Source of the DNA: Phenylobacterium sp.
GTDB lineage: Bacteria; Pseudomonadota; Alphaproteobacteria; Caulobacterales; Caulobacteraceae
DNA: 64,000 nucleotides
Direction: 5' to 3'
NCBI RefSeq assembly: GCF_016124325.1
Contig: NZ_WGNY01000036.1
Location: forward strand, 1-64,000
Of the stretch, positions 50,266-58,528 are shown piece by piece. Made by a program: the position numbers and the translations under genes. Position 1 is the first letter of the stretch. Every line of letters starts with the position of its first letter. The notes beneath the pieces were generated by a model. That model saw nothing but the letters and a program-made list of their open reading frames with translations, searched no databases and had not been told where the DNA came from.

Positions 50266-50672
50266 CCGCGCCCGGCGAACAGGTGGTCCAGCGCCGCGCG
50301 GATATAGGGGATAGTGCTGTCCGGCCATGCCCCGACCGGAAACCACGCCAGGTCGTCGCACTTGTCCGGCTCGCGATTGACCGGCTCGCCGCGCCAGGCC
50401 GCCGCGCGGAAGAAGAAGCCCGCCCGCTCCTCCTCGGAGCGGCGGTGCATCACATGGACCAGCGAGAGCGCGTCCGGGTCGATGGCCAGGCCGGCCTCCT
50501 CCATCGCCTCGCGCGCCATGGCCTCGCGGAACGTCTCGCCGCCGTCGACGTGTCCGGCGACCAGGCTGTACTTGCCGTCCTCGTAGCCGGTGTTGAACCG
50601 CCGGCTCATCAGCACCCGGCCCTCGCGCTCGAGCACCAGATAGACCTCGGGGATCAGCTTGAAGCGCGCCAT
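50241..50672 (-). CDS. Nudix hydrolase
   Basis: A 143-residue Mg-dependent pyrophosphohydrolase. The Nudix box is GHVDGGETFREAMAREAMEEAGL (about 39-61) with all the key residues (G-X5-E-X7-R-E-X2-E-E-X-G). The ATG at 50672 gives a start at MARFKLIPEVYLVLEREGR, as expected. Substrate is unknown. It converges on the aquaporin gene with a 25-base coding overlap, so it is not part of the arsenic operon. Confidence 0.9.
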   Translation of the reverse strand: MARFKLIPEVYLVLEREGRVLMSRRFNTGYEDGKYSLVAGHVDGGETFREAMAREAMEEAGLAIDPDALSLVHVMHRRSEEERAGFFFRAAAWRGEPVNREPDKCDDLAWFPVGAWPDSTIPYIRAALDHLFAGRGYCEFGWG

Positions 50673-50919
50673 CGCCGCCTCCGAACGGGAACAATCACCG
50701 AACATCGCGATTCCGACCCGGCGGCAAGCCCGGGAGTTTCGCGCCGCCCCCTGGCGCCGACGCACATCCGCGCCCATCTCTAAGGGACGTCCACAACAGA
50801 TGCCCCCACGTCAGCCCCAGGCGCCGTCCGCGATCTGCGCGGTTGACCGCCGCGGAGACGGCGACGCATCGTTGAGGGTGTAACGGGGTTTTCGAAAAAC
50901 AATCACCTGGAGGCGCCCC

Positions 50920-51786
50920 TTGTCCCAGCTTGCCTACCTCGCGCCGTCCAGTCCGGAAGAGGCCGCCAAAGCCTTGGCCGCGTCCGGCGCACGTCCGCTC
51001 TCCGGCGGCACCGACCTCCTGGTCCAGCTGCGCTCGGGCCGGACCAGCCCCAGCCTGATCGTCGACCTCAAACGCATCGCGGGCGCGGTCGGGATCCGCG
51101 AGGAGGCCGGCGGCTTCGTCATCGGCGCCTCCACGTCCGGCGCCGTGCTGGGCGAACACGCCGGCCTGCTGCGCGCTTGGCCCGGCGTGGTCGAGGGCGC
51201 GAACCTGATCGGCTCCACCCAGGTGCAGGGCCGCGCCAGCCTGGCCGGCAACCTCTGCAACGCCTCACCCGCCGCCGACGGCGTGCCGGCCCTGGTCGCA
51301 GCCCGCGCGACCTGCGTGATCGTGGGCCCGAACGGCCGCCGCGAGGCGCCGGTCGAGTCCATCCCTGCCGGCCCCGGCAAGACCAGCCTGGCGCCCGGCG
51401 AGTTCATCCTGGAGTTCCGCCTGCCGGCCCGTCCGCCGCGAGCCTCCGACGCCTACCTGCGCCTGACCCCACGCACCGAGATGGACATCGCCGTCGCCGG
51501 GGCGGGCGTGAACCTGGTGCTGCATGAGGACGGGACGGTGGCCGAGGCTCATGTGGCCCTGGGCGCCGTCGCGCCGACGGTGTTGCACGTCGAGGCCGCC
51601 GGGGCGGCGCTCGTCGGAACGCGGCTGGAGGACGAGGCGCTGGCCGCGCTCGCCGCCGCCGCCCAGGCCGCCTGCAAACCCATCAGCGACAAGCGGGGCA
51701 CCGCCGAATACCGCACCAGGATCGCCGGCGTGCTCGCCCGGCGCGCCGCAGTGATCGCCTACCAACGGGCGGGAGGACAGCGTTGA
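50920..51786 (+). CDS. Molybdenum hydroxylase FAD-binding subunit (CoxM-like)
   Basis: A 288-residue flavin subunit of the xanthine dehydrogenase/CO dehydrogenase superfamily. The FAD motif is SGGTDLLVQLRSG (ALSGGTDL-like) with a second site QVQGRASLAGNLCNASPAAD. The TTG start is supported by CTGGAGG six bases before it. It is the first gene of a three-subunit operon; its TGA overlaps the TTG of the next gene. The Mo subunit lacks the CO dehydrogenase active-site loop, so it is not named coxM. Confidence 0.88.
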   Translation: MSQLAYLAPSSPEEAAKALAASGARPLSGGTDLLVQLRSGRTSPSLIVDLKRIAGAVGIREEAGGFVIGASTSGAVLGEHAGLLRAWPGVVEGANLIGSTQVQGRASLAGNLCNASPAADGVPALVAARATCVIVGPNGRREAPVESIPAGPGKTSLAPGEFILEFRLPARPPRASDAYLRLTPRTEMDIAVAGAGVNLVLHEDGTVAEAHVALGAVAPTVLHVEAAGAALVGTRLEDEALAALAAAAQAACKPISDKRGTAEYRTRIAGVLARRAAVIAYQRAGGQR

Positions 51787-52271
51787 GCAAGATCCACGTC
51801 ACCACGACGGTCAACGGCGACCCGGCCGAGTTCCTGGCCACGCCGGGCATGACCCTGCTCGACGCGCTCCGCGACGAGCTCGGCCTCACCGGCGCCAAGG
51901 AGGGCTGCGGTTCCGGCGACTGCGGCGCGTGCAGCGTCATCGTCGACGGCCGCCTCGTCTGCTCCTGCCTGATGCTCGCCGCCGAGGCCGAGGGCCAAAG
52001 GGTCGAGACCATCGAGGGCATGGCCCAGAACGGCCAACTGCATCCGCTGCAGCAGAAGTTCCTGGAGCACGCCGCCCTGCAATGCGGCTTCTGCACGCCG
52101 GGCCTGCTGATGGGCGCCAAGGCCCTGCTCGATTCCAACCCCGACCCCACCGAGACCGAGGCGCGCTACTTCCTCGCCGGAAACCTCTGCCGCTGCACGG
52201 GCTACGACAAGGTCATCCGCGCCGTCTTGGACGCCGCCGCCGAACTCCGCCAGGAGAGGACACCCGCATGA
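51783..52271 (+). CDS. Molybdenum hydroxylase 2Fe-2S subunit (CoxS-like)
   Basis: A 162-residue iron-sulfur subunit. The plant-type cluster ligands are C42, C47, C50 and C60 or C62 (GCGSGDCGAC, then VCSC), and the second cluster is bound by C101, C104, C136 and C138 (CGFCTPG and CRCTGY). It passes electrons from the Mo site to FAD. The start is a TTG overlapping the previous stop, and the end overlaps the next start (ATGA). Confidence 0.93.
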   Translation: MSKIHVTTTVNGDPAEFLATPGMTLLDALRDELGLTGAKEGCGSGDCGACSVIVDGRLVCSCLMLAAEAEGQRVETIEGMAQNGQLHPLQQKFLEHAALQCGFCTPGLLMGAKALLDSNPDPTETEARYFLAGNLCRCTGYDKVIRAVLDAAAELRQERTPA

Positions 52272-54556
52272 GCGAGACCCTCGAACGCCCCGCCGCCAAG
52301 GCCGATCTACAGGTTGTCGGCACCCGCCCGATCCGGCCCGACGGCGCCGACAAGGTCACCGGCCGCGCCGCCTACGGCGCCGACTTCAACATGCCGGGTC
52401 AACTCGTCGGCAAGGTGCTGCGCAGCCCGCACGCCCACGCCCGCATCGTCTCGATCGACGCCAGCAAGGCCAAGGCCCTGCCCGGCGCGAAGGCGGTTGT
52501 CACGGCCGCCGACTTCCCCGACCTCGCCTCCGAGGTGCTGGAGGGCGGCGAACAGGCCTCGAACCTGCGCGATCTGTCGCTGAACGTCATGGCCCGCGGC
52601 AAGGCGCTCTACCATGGCCACGCCGTGGCCGCCGTCGCCGCCATCTCGTCCGAGGTCGCCGACGAGGCGCTCTCGCGGATCAAGGTGACCTACGAGGTCC
52701 TGCCGCACGTCACCGAGGTCGAGGCCGCCATGGCGCCCGACGCCCCGCTGCTGCACGACCACCTCTTCACCGAGGGGCTGGAGGCGCGGCCCGATAAGCC
52801 CTCCAACGTCGCCCGCCGCCATCGCAACCTGCGCGGCGACCCCGAGGCCGCCTTCGCCGACGCCGACGTGGTGGTCGAGGGCCGCTACGTGACCCCGCCC
52901 GTCCACCAGGGCTACATCGAGCCCCAGGCCTGCGTGGCCGCCTGGGCCGAGGACGGCCGCTGCGACGTCTGGAGCTCCAGCCAGGGCCAGTTCATGGTCC
53001 GCACCTATTGCGCCAAGGTGCTGGGGGTCGAGATTTCCGACATCCGCGTGACCCCCGCCGAGATCGGCGGCGGCTTCGGCGGCAAGACCACCGTCTACCT
53101 CGAACCCCTGGCGCTCGCCCTGTCGCGCGCCAGCGGCCATCCGGTGAAGATGGTGATGACCCGCGAGGAGGTGTTCCGCGCCACGGGCCCGACCTCGGGC
53201 TCGGTCATGAACGTGCGCTTCGGCGCGAAGAAGGACGGCACGATCACCGCCGCCGAGGTGGAGCTGAAGTTCCAGGCCGGCGCCTTCCCGGGCTCGCCTG
53301 TGGGCGCGGCCTGCATGACCGCGCTCGCCTGCTACGACGTGCCGAACTTCCTGATCACCGGCTACGACGTGGTCAACAACACGCCCAAGGTGGCCGCCTA
53401 CCGCGCCCCCGGCGCGCCGATCGCCGCCTTCGCCGTGGAGAGCGCCATCGACGACCTCGCCCGCGCGCTTTCGATGGACCCGATCGCGCTCCGCGAAAAG
53501 AACGCCGTGCGCGACGGGACCAAGGCCTCCTACGGGCCCACGTACCAGAACATCGGCTATGTCGAGACGCTCGCCGCCATCCGCGACAGCGAGCACTACA
53601 AGGCCCCGCTCGGGCCCAACCAGGGCCGCGGCGTCGCGGTGGGCTTCTGGTTCAACGTGGGCGGCGAAAGCACGGCGGCGGTCAACATCGCCGAGGACGG
53701 CAGCGCCGTGGTCGTCACCGGCAACCCCGACATCGGCGGCAGCCGCGCCTCCATGGCCATGATGGCCGCCGAGACGCTCGGCATCCCGGTCGAGCGGGTC
53801 CGCCCGATGGTCGCCGACACCGCCTCCATCGGCTACTCGATGCTGACCGGCGGCAGCCGCACGACCTTCGCCACCGGCATGGCCGTCGTCCAGGCGGCGG
53901 AGAAGGTCATCGCCGACCTGAAGGCCCGCGCCGCCAAGCTGTGGGACGTGCCGGCCGACCAGGTGGAATGGCGCGGCGGCGAGGCCATCTGCCTCGACCC
54001 CAAGGCCGACAAGAAGCCGCTGACGCTCGAAACCCTGGCGGCCCAGTCGGCGCGCACCGGCGGCCCGATCGCGGCCCAGGTCTCGATCAACGCCCAGGGC
54101 GCCGGCCCCGGCTTCGGCGTGCACCTGTGCGACGTCGAGGTCGATCCCGAGACCGGGCAGGTCAGCGTCGTGCGCTACACCGCCGCCCAGGACGTGGGCC
54201 GGGCCATCCACCCCAGCTACGTCGAAGGCCAGGTGCAGGGCGGCGTCGCCCAGGGCGTCGGCTGGGCGCTGAACGAGGAATACATCTTCGACGCCCAGGG
54301 CCAGATGGAGAACCCCGGCTTCCTCGATTACCGGATGCCCGTGGCCTCGGACCTGCCGATGCTGGACGCCATCCTCGTCGAGGTGCCGAACCCGCGGCAC
54401 CCCTACGGCGCCAAGGGCGTGGGCGAGGTGCCGATCGTGCCGCCGCTGGCGGCCGTCGCCAATGCGCTGCGCGGGGCGACCGGCGTGCGCATCCCGGCGC
54501 TGCCGCTGTCGCCGCCCAAGGTGCTGGCCGCCCTGGATGGCGCCAAGGCGGGCTGA
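52268..54556 (+). CDS. Molybdenum hydroxylase Mo-binding subunit (CoxL-like)
   Basis: A 762-residue catalytic subunit with a molybdopterin cytosine dinucleotide site. Typical segments are VTGRAAYGADFNMPGQL, EIGGGFGGKT, AAYRAPGAPIAAFAVE, GSRTTFATG and, at the end, GAKGVGEVPIVPPLAAVANA with the catalytic glutamate. The AYRAPGAP loop lacks the cysteine of the AYRCSF loop of CO dehydrogenase, so a xanthine/aldehyde/N-heterocycle hydroxylase is more likely. The substrate is unknown. The ATG overlaps the 2Fe-2S subunit stop. Confidence 0.9.
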   Translation: MSETLERPAAKADLQVVGTRPIRPDGADKVTGRAAYGADFNMPGQLVGKVLRSPHAHARIVSIDASKAKALPGAKAVVTAADFPDLASEVLEGGEQASNLRDLSLNVMARGKALYHGHAVAAVAAISSEVADEALSRIKVTYEVLPHVTEVEAAMAPDAPLLHDHLFTEGLEARPDKPSNVARRHRNLRGDPEAAFADADVVVEGRYVTPPVHQGYIEPQACVAAWAEDGRCDVWSSSQGQFMVRTYCAKVLGVEISDIRVTPAEIGGGFGGKTTVYLEPLALALSRASGHPVKMVMTREEVFRATGPTSGSVMNVRFGAKKDGTITAAEVELKFQAGAFPGSPVGAACMTALACYDVPNFLITGYDVVNNTPKVAAYRAPGAPIAAFAVESAIDDLARALSMDPIALREKNAVRDGTKASYGPTYQNIGYVETLAAIRDSEHYKAPLGPNQGRGVAVGFWFNVGGESTAAVNIAEDGSAVVVTGNPDIGGSRASMAMMAAETLGIPVERVRPMVADTASIGYSMLTGGSRTTFATGMAVVQAAEKVIADLKARAAKLWDVPADQVEWRGGEAICLDPKADKKPLTLETLAAQSARTGGPIAAQVSINAQGAGPGFGVHLCDVEVDPETGQVSVVRYTAAQDVGRAIHPSYVEGQVQGGVAQGVGWALNEEYIFDAQGQMENPGFLDYRMPVASDLPMLDAILVEVPNPRHPYGAKGVGEVPIVPPLAAVANALRGATGVRIPALPLSPPKVLAALDGAKAG

Positions 54557-54569
54557 CCGGACGGTTCCG

Positions 54570-54815
54570 ATGGCGCACGTGGTCGCGGGCAGCGAATGCT
54601 GGGCCTTCACCGGCGGCGCCTCGGAGTTCGACATCGAGGCGTCCACCGTCCGCGACCTGATCCAGGCGCTGGACGCCCGCTTCCCCGGCCTGGGCGAGTT
54701 CATCGACCGGCGCATGGCCTTCGCCATCGACGGCGAGATTCACCAGGACGCCTGGTTCTCGCCGATCGGCCCGAAGAGCGAGGTCTATCTGATCCCCAAG
54801 ATCGGCGGGGGCTGA
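54570..54815 (+). CDS. MoaD/ThiS-like ubiquitin-fold protein with Gly-Gly-Gly tail
   Basis: An 81-residue protein 13 bases after the Mo subunit gene. The pattern (FDIEASTVRDLIQALDARFPGLGEFID, then AFAIDGEIHQDAWF and the final EVYLIPKIGGG) is that of small beta-grasp sulfur carriers such as MoaD, whose Gly-Gly end is thiocarboxylated. Its place suggests a role in molybdopterin supply or sulfuration for the hydroxylase, but a carrier for another sulfur transfer is possible. It is not the usual moaD next to moaE. Confidence 0.75.
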   Translation: MAHVVAGSECWAFTGGASEFDIEASTVRDLIQALDARFPGLGEFIDRRMAFAIDGEIHQDAWFSPIGPKSEVYLIPKIGGG

Positions 54816-54857
54816 GCCCGGCCTGGAGCACGTCTTTCGACTTGCAGGCCTTCTGAT

Positions 54858-54882
54858 CCCTCACGACGCCTCATCGTGAGGG
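54858..54882. terminator. Bidirectional stem-loop between the MoaD-like gene and zntB
   Basis: CCCTCACGA (54858-54866) and TCGTGAGGG (54874-54882) form a perfect 9-bp stem with a 7-base loop between two convergent genes. It has no T-run, but its position fits a transcription end for both. Confidence 0.55.
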
Positions 54883-54891
54883 GGAAGGCCT

Positions 54892-55941
54892 CTAGAACCA
54901 CTTCAGCTTTCGGAAGATCAGCAGCTGGGCGACGAACACGGCGGCCAGCAGCGCCACCGTCACCCAGAACCCGTCGCTCGCGTTCGCGCCGGGAATCCCG
55001 CCGACGTTGACGCCCAGCAGCCCGGTCAGGAACCCCAGCGGCAGGAAGATCGCCGCCACCAGCGACAGCATGTACATGGTCCGGTTCGTCTGGTCGGCCG
55101 CCCGGTTGTTGAGGTCGTCCTGCAGCACCAGGGCGCTCTCCTTCGAGACATCGAGGTCATCGAGGTAGCGGCGGAGCTTCTCGACCGTTTCGTGCACGTC
55201 GCGCCGGTTGGCGTCGGTCATCCAGGCCGGCGGTGTCTTCAGCAGTTGCAGCAAGGCGTCGTGCTGCGGGGTCATGTAGCGCTTCAGCGCCAGGCAGTAG
55301 CGGCGGATCTTGGCGATCTCGGCCAGGGTCGCGCGGCTGTCGCGGCCCGACTCCATGTCTTCGAGGTCGTCGATCAGCTCGTTGATGTCGACGATGGTGG
55401 GGCTCATCTTCGCGACCATCTGCTCGATCAGCTCGGTCACCAGATCGCCCGACGTCGCCGGGCCCCGCCCCGCGTCCAGCATCCCCAGGACGTCGCGCGG
55501 CGACTGCAGCCGCCGCCGGCGCAGCGACACGACCCGGCCCGCGTCGGCCCAGATCTGCATGGCGATCATGTCCTCGGGCTGCGCGCCCGGGTTCATGTTG
55601 ACCCCGCGCAGGATCGTCACCAGCCCGCCGCCCTCCAGATAGACGCGTGGCCGCGTCTCGTTCGACGTGAGCGCCTCGACGGTGACCTCGGGCAGGCCGA
55701 GCCCCCCGCGCAGGAAGGCCGCCGTGTCCGGGTTGGTGCGGTCGAGGTGCAGCCACAGCACCTCCCCCTTCGCGCCGGGCGTCCATCCGGGCGCGTCGGC
55801 CCAGGCGATCGGCCGGCCGCCGCCCTTGCCGTCGAGCACGCGGGCGAACAGCAGCGCGCCGCTGGCCCCGGGATCGGCGTCGGTGGGGTCGTCATGCGCC
55901 TGCGCCGTCAGGCCCGGCGATACGTCTATGGGGGTTGGCAT
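54892..55941 (-). CDS. zntB: CorA/ZntB-family zinc transporter
   Basis: A 349-residue inner-membrane channel-like transporter. The long cytosolic domain (about 1-285) ends in a coiled coil, and two C-terminal helices carry the loop motif GVN (TGLLGVNVGGIPG), which in this superfamily is typical of ZntB. The C-terminal end LLIFRKLKWF is usual. The ATG at 55941 has GAGGAG upstream and is preferred over the longer frame. Direction (uptake or efflux) of Zn cannot be read from sequence. Confidence 0.88.
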   Translation of the reverse strand: MPTPIDVSPGLTAQAHDDPTDADPGASGALLFARVLDGKGGGRPIAWADAPGWTPGAKGEVLWLHLDRTNPDTAAFLRGGLGLPEVTVEALTSNETRPRVYLEGGGLVTILRGVNMNPGAQPEDMIAMQIWADAGRVVSLRRRRLQSPRDVLGMLDAGRGPATSGDLVTELIEQMVAKMSPTIVDINELIDDLEDMESGRDSRATLAEIAKIRRYCLALKRYMTPQHDALLQLLKTPPAWMTDANRRDVHETVEKLRRYLDDLDVSKESALVLQDDLNNRAADQTNRTMYMLSLVAAIFLPLGFLTGLLGVNVGGIPGANASDGFWVTVALLAAVFVAQLLIFRKLKWF

Positions 55942-55993
55942 GTCGGCGTCTCCTCGGGCGGCCCGCCAGTCTAGCCCCTTGACCGCGTCGCGC

Positions 55994-56902
55994 TCAAAGG
56001 CTCCCGGGCCGGGCGTCCCGGCCGCCGACAACGGCCAGCCGCCCCAGTTCGCCGGCGGCGAAGTCGAGGAAGGCGCGCACGCGGGCCGGCATCAGGCGCG
56101 TGGTGGTTGTGACCAGCTGCACCGGAATGGGCCCGGGTTCGAACGGCTCCAGCAGCCGCACGAGGCGGCCGTCGGCCAGCTCTTCAGCCACCTGGTACGA
56201 GAACACCCGCGTTACGCCTCGGCCAGCTACGGCCTCGGCGACGACGGCCTCGATGGCGTTGATCATCAGCCGGGGCTTCAGGCGCACGACCTCGCCGCCG
56301 AAGCGCCACTCGGGCGGGCCGGGCTGGCTGCTCGAATGAACGATCTCGTGGTCGGCGAGGTCGCCCGGACGCCCGGGCGTCCCGCATCGCGCCAGATAGC
56401 CGGGCGCCGCCACGACCAGGCGGCGCACCTCGCCCACCCGCCGCGCAATCAGGCCCGAGTCCGACAGCGCCCCGATCCGCACCGCCACGTCGAGACCCTC
56501 GTCCACGAGATCGAGGTTGCGGTCGTTCAGCACCAGTTCGGCGGTCACGCCCGGATGGGCGTCGAGGAAGCGGGCGAGCACCGGCGCCGCGTGGCGGCGG
56601 CCGAAGACCAGCGGCGCGCTGATCCGCAACGCGCCGCGAAGCGGCCCGGCCTCCTCCCGCGCGATGGCGGCCTCGTAGCCGGCGAGCACCCCGCGCGCGT
56701 CGTCCGCCAAGCGCCGGCCGGCGTCGGTGACCGACAGCTTGCGTGTGGTCCGCTCGACGAGCCGCGCGCCGACCCGGGCCTCCAGCGCCGAGAGGGTGCG
56801 CGTCACCGCTGGCGGCGAGCGCCGCAGCCGCCGCGCCGCTCCGGCGAGGCTCCCGGCGTCCAGCACCGCCAGGAAGGTCTGCAGCTCGTCCAGCCGGTCC
56901 AA
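55994..56902 (-). CDS. LysR-family transcriptional regulator
   Basis: A 302-residue regulator. The N-terminal winged helix is MDRLDELQTFLAVLDAGSLAGAARRLRRSPPAVTRTLSALEARVGARLVERTTRKLSVTD; the effector domain of type-2 periplasmic-binding fold follows. It is divergent from a glutathione S-transferase gene. A TTCCAA-GAA-TTGGAA palindrome in the shared gap, with T-N11-A form, is a likely site for it. It probably controls that GST gene and itself. Confidence 0.9.
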   Translation of the reverse strand: MDRLDELQTFLAVLDAGSLAGAARRLRRSPPAVTRTLSALEARVGARLVERTTRKLSVTDAGRRLADDARGVLAGYEAAIAREEAGPLRGALRISAPLVFGRRHAAPVLARFLDAHPGVTAELVLNDRNLDLVDEGLDVAVRIGALSDSGLIARRVGEVRRLVVAAPGYLARCGTPGRPGDLADHEIVHSSSQPGPPEWRFGGEVVRLKPRLMINAIEAVVAEAVAGRGVTRVFSYQVAEELADGRLVRLLEPFEPGPIPVQLVTTTTRLMPARVRAFLDFAAGELGRLAVVGGRDARPGSL

Positions 56903-56908
56903 TCGTTA

Positions 56909-56923
56909 TTCCAAGAATTGGAA
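56909..56923. promoter_or_regulatory. LysR-type operator between lysR and GST genes
   Basis: TTCCAA-GAA-TTGGAA at 56909-56923 is a perfect palindrome with a 3-base centre and includes the T-N11-A motif of LysR sites. It is 7 bases upstream of the lysR start codon and 80 bases from the GST start, so it could serve autoregulation of lysR as well as control of GST. Confidence 0.55.
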
Positions 56924-57003
56924 GAGTGACTTCCGCTTGTGGCTCATTCTGGTCGGCATGCGCAATGGCTAGCTTTGGGGCTCACCGCAACGAGGACCCT
57001 CGA

Positions 57004-57609
57004 ATGACCGCTCGTCTCCGTCTCCACGGCATCCCGATCTCGGGCCACGTCCACAAGGTGGAACTGTTCCTGCGCCTGCTCGGCCTCGACTACGAGTACG
57101 TCGAGACGTCACGCGATGTGTGGACCGCCGACGCCTTCACGCGCCTCAACCCGCTGCATCAGATTCCCGTGTTGGAGGACGGCGACTTCGCGCTGCCCGA
57201 CTCCAACGCGATCCTCGTCTACCTGGCCCTGCGCTACGATCCCGACGGGCCCTGGCTGCCGCGCGATCCGGTCGCCGCCGCCCAGGTGCAGCGCTGGCTG
57301 TCGATCTCCGCCGGCGAGATCCGCTTCGGGCCGGCCCGCGCGCGGGTGATCCAGCTCCTGGGCGGGACGGGCGACCTTGCCGCGGCCCAGGCCATCGCCC
57401 AGGCCCTGCTGGCGGTGATGGATGCGCACCTCACCGGCCGCGCCTGGCTGGTGGGCGAGACGCCGACCCTGGCCGACCTCGCCTGCTATCCCTACATGGC
57501 GACCGCGCCGGAGGGCGGCGTCGACCTCGAGCCCTTCCCGGCCGTCCGCGCCTGGATCTCCCGGCTGGAGGCCCTGCCCGGCCTCAAGCCCATGCCCAGG
57601 GCCGCCTGA
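57004..57609 (+). CDS. Glutathione S-transferase
   Basis: A 201-residue two-domain enzyme. The N-terminal thioredoxin fold has LRLHGIPISGHVHKVELFLRLLGLDYEYVE, NPLHQIPVLEDGDFALPDSNAILVYLA (cis-Pro and Asp-Ser motif), and the all-helix C-terminal domain has WLVGETPTLADLACYPYM. It belongs to a group often beside LysR genes. The electrophile it conjugates is unknown. A PNPOx-like gene begins 2 bases after its stop. Confidence 0.9.
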   Translation: MTARLRLHGIPISGHVHKVELFLRLLGLDYEYVETSRDVWTADAFTRLNPLHQIPVLEDGDFALPDSNAILVYLALRYDPDGPWLPRDPVAAAQVQRWLSISAGEIRFGPARARVIQLLGGTGDLAAAQAIAQALLAVMDAHLTGRAWLVGETPTLADLACYPYMATAPEGGVDLEPFPAVRAWISRLEALPGLKPMPRAA

Positions 57610-57610
57610 C

Positions 57611-58528
57611 ATGGACGATGGACCCTTCCACGTGGGCGAGTTGCGGGCGCAGGCTCTGGCCGGCGTCGAAGCCGCGGGCGGCGGGTTCGGCGTGCGCCCC
57701 TTCATGCCGGATCAGCACCGCCTGTTCTTCGCCCAGTTGCCGTTCGCGATCGCCGCGACCGTCGACGAAGCCGGCGCGCCGGTCGCGACGGTGCTGGCCG
57801 GCGGCGAGGGCTTCATCGCCAGCGTCGACCCGCAGAGCCTGGCCATCGCCGCGCGCAGTGCCGATCCATCGGGCCGCGAGTTCGTGACGGGCCGGCCGTT
57901 CGCGCTGCTGGGGATCGAGCCCCACACGCGCCGCCGCAACCGCGCCAACGGAACCATCGCCTGGATGGGCGAGGAAGGCCTGCTGGTCCGCGTCGACCAG
58001 AGCTTCGGCAACTGCCCGCAGTACATCCACCGCCGGGTGCTGGAGCTCAAGCCGGTGACCGAGTCGGCGTTCGAGTCCTTCACGGGCCTGGACGCCGACG
58101 CGCGCGCCCAGGTCCAGGCCGCCGACACCTTCTTCGTCGCCACCGCCAGCGGGTCGGGGGTGGCGAAGGGCGGTGTCGACATCTCGCACCGTGGTGGGCC
58201 GGGCGGCTTTGTCCAGGTCGACGGCGACACGCTGCTGATCCCCGACTACCGGGGCAACCACTACTTCAACACCCTGGGCAATCTGCTGCTGGAGCCGCGG
58301 GCCGGGCTGCTGTTCGTCGACCTCGACGCCGGCCGGCTGTTGCACCTGAGCGGGACCGCCGAAATCCTGTGGGACCGGACCGATCTGCTCGGCGCGGAGC
58401 GTGTGTGGCGCTTTCGGGTGGGCGGCGGCTGGCGCGGGCCCTCGCCGATCGCTCAGGCGGCCGTCCAGCCGCCGTCGGCCGTCAGCGCCGCGCCGGTCGT
58501 GGAGGCGCCCAGGTCCGAGACCAGGTAG
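57611..58528 (+). CDS. Pyridoxamine 5'-phosphate oxidase-like flavoprotein
   Basis: A 305-residue protein with a split-barrel FMN-binding fold. IAATVDEAGAPVATVLAGGEGF and ISHRGGPGGFVQVDGDTLLIPDYRGNHYFNTLGNLL are typical of the long PNPOx-like family that often follows GST genes. It is likely co-transcribed with GST. The C-terminal 25 codons overlap the convergent bdhA gene by 76 bases, an unusually long coding overlap; a premature stop in an ancestor or a true overlap are both possible. Confidence 0.85.
   Translation: MDDGPFHVGELRAQALAGVEAAGGGFGVRPFMPDQHRLFFAQLPFAIAATVDEAGAPVATVLAGGEGFIASVDPQSLAIAARSADPSGREFVTGRPFALLGIEPHTRRRNRANGTIAWMGEEGLLVRVDQSFGNCPQYIHRRVLELKPVTESAFESFTGLDADARAQVQAADTFFVATASGSGVAKGGVDISHRGGPGGFVQVDGDTLLIPDYRGNHYFNTLGNLLLEPRAGLLFVDLDAGRLLHLSGTAEILWDRTDLLGAERVWRFRVGGGWRGPSPIAQAAVQPPSAVSAAPVVEAPRSETR

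Noticed and set aside
50920..54556. Naming the molybdenum hydroxylase as aerobic CO dehydrogenase (coxMSL)
   Set aside because: Subunit order fits, but the Mo subunit has AYRAPGAP where CO dehydrogenase has the AYRCSF loop with its copper-binding cysteine.
52307..54727. An 806-residue frame antisense to the Mo-binding subunit gene
   Set aside because: Low-complexity His/Gly/Val composition and no homology pattern; shadow of the real gene on the plus strand.
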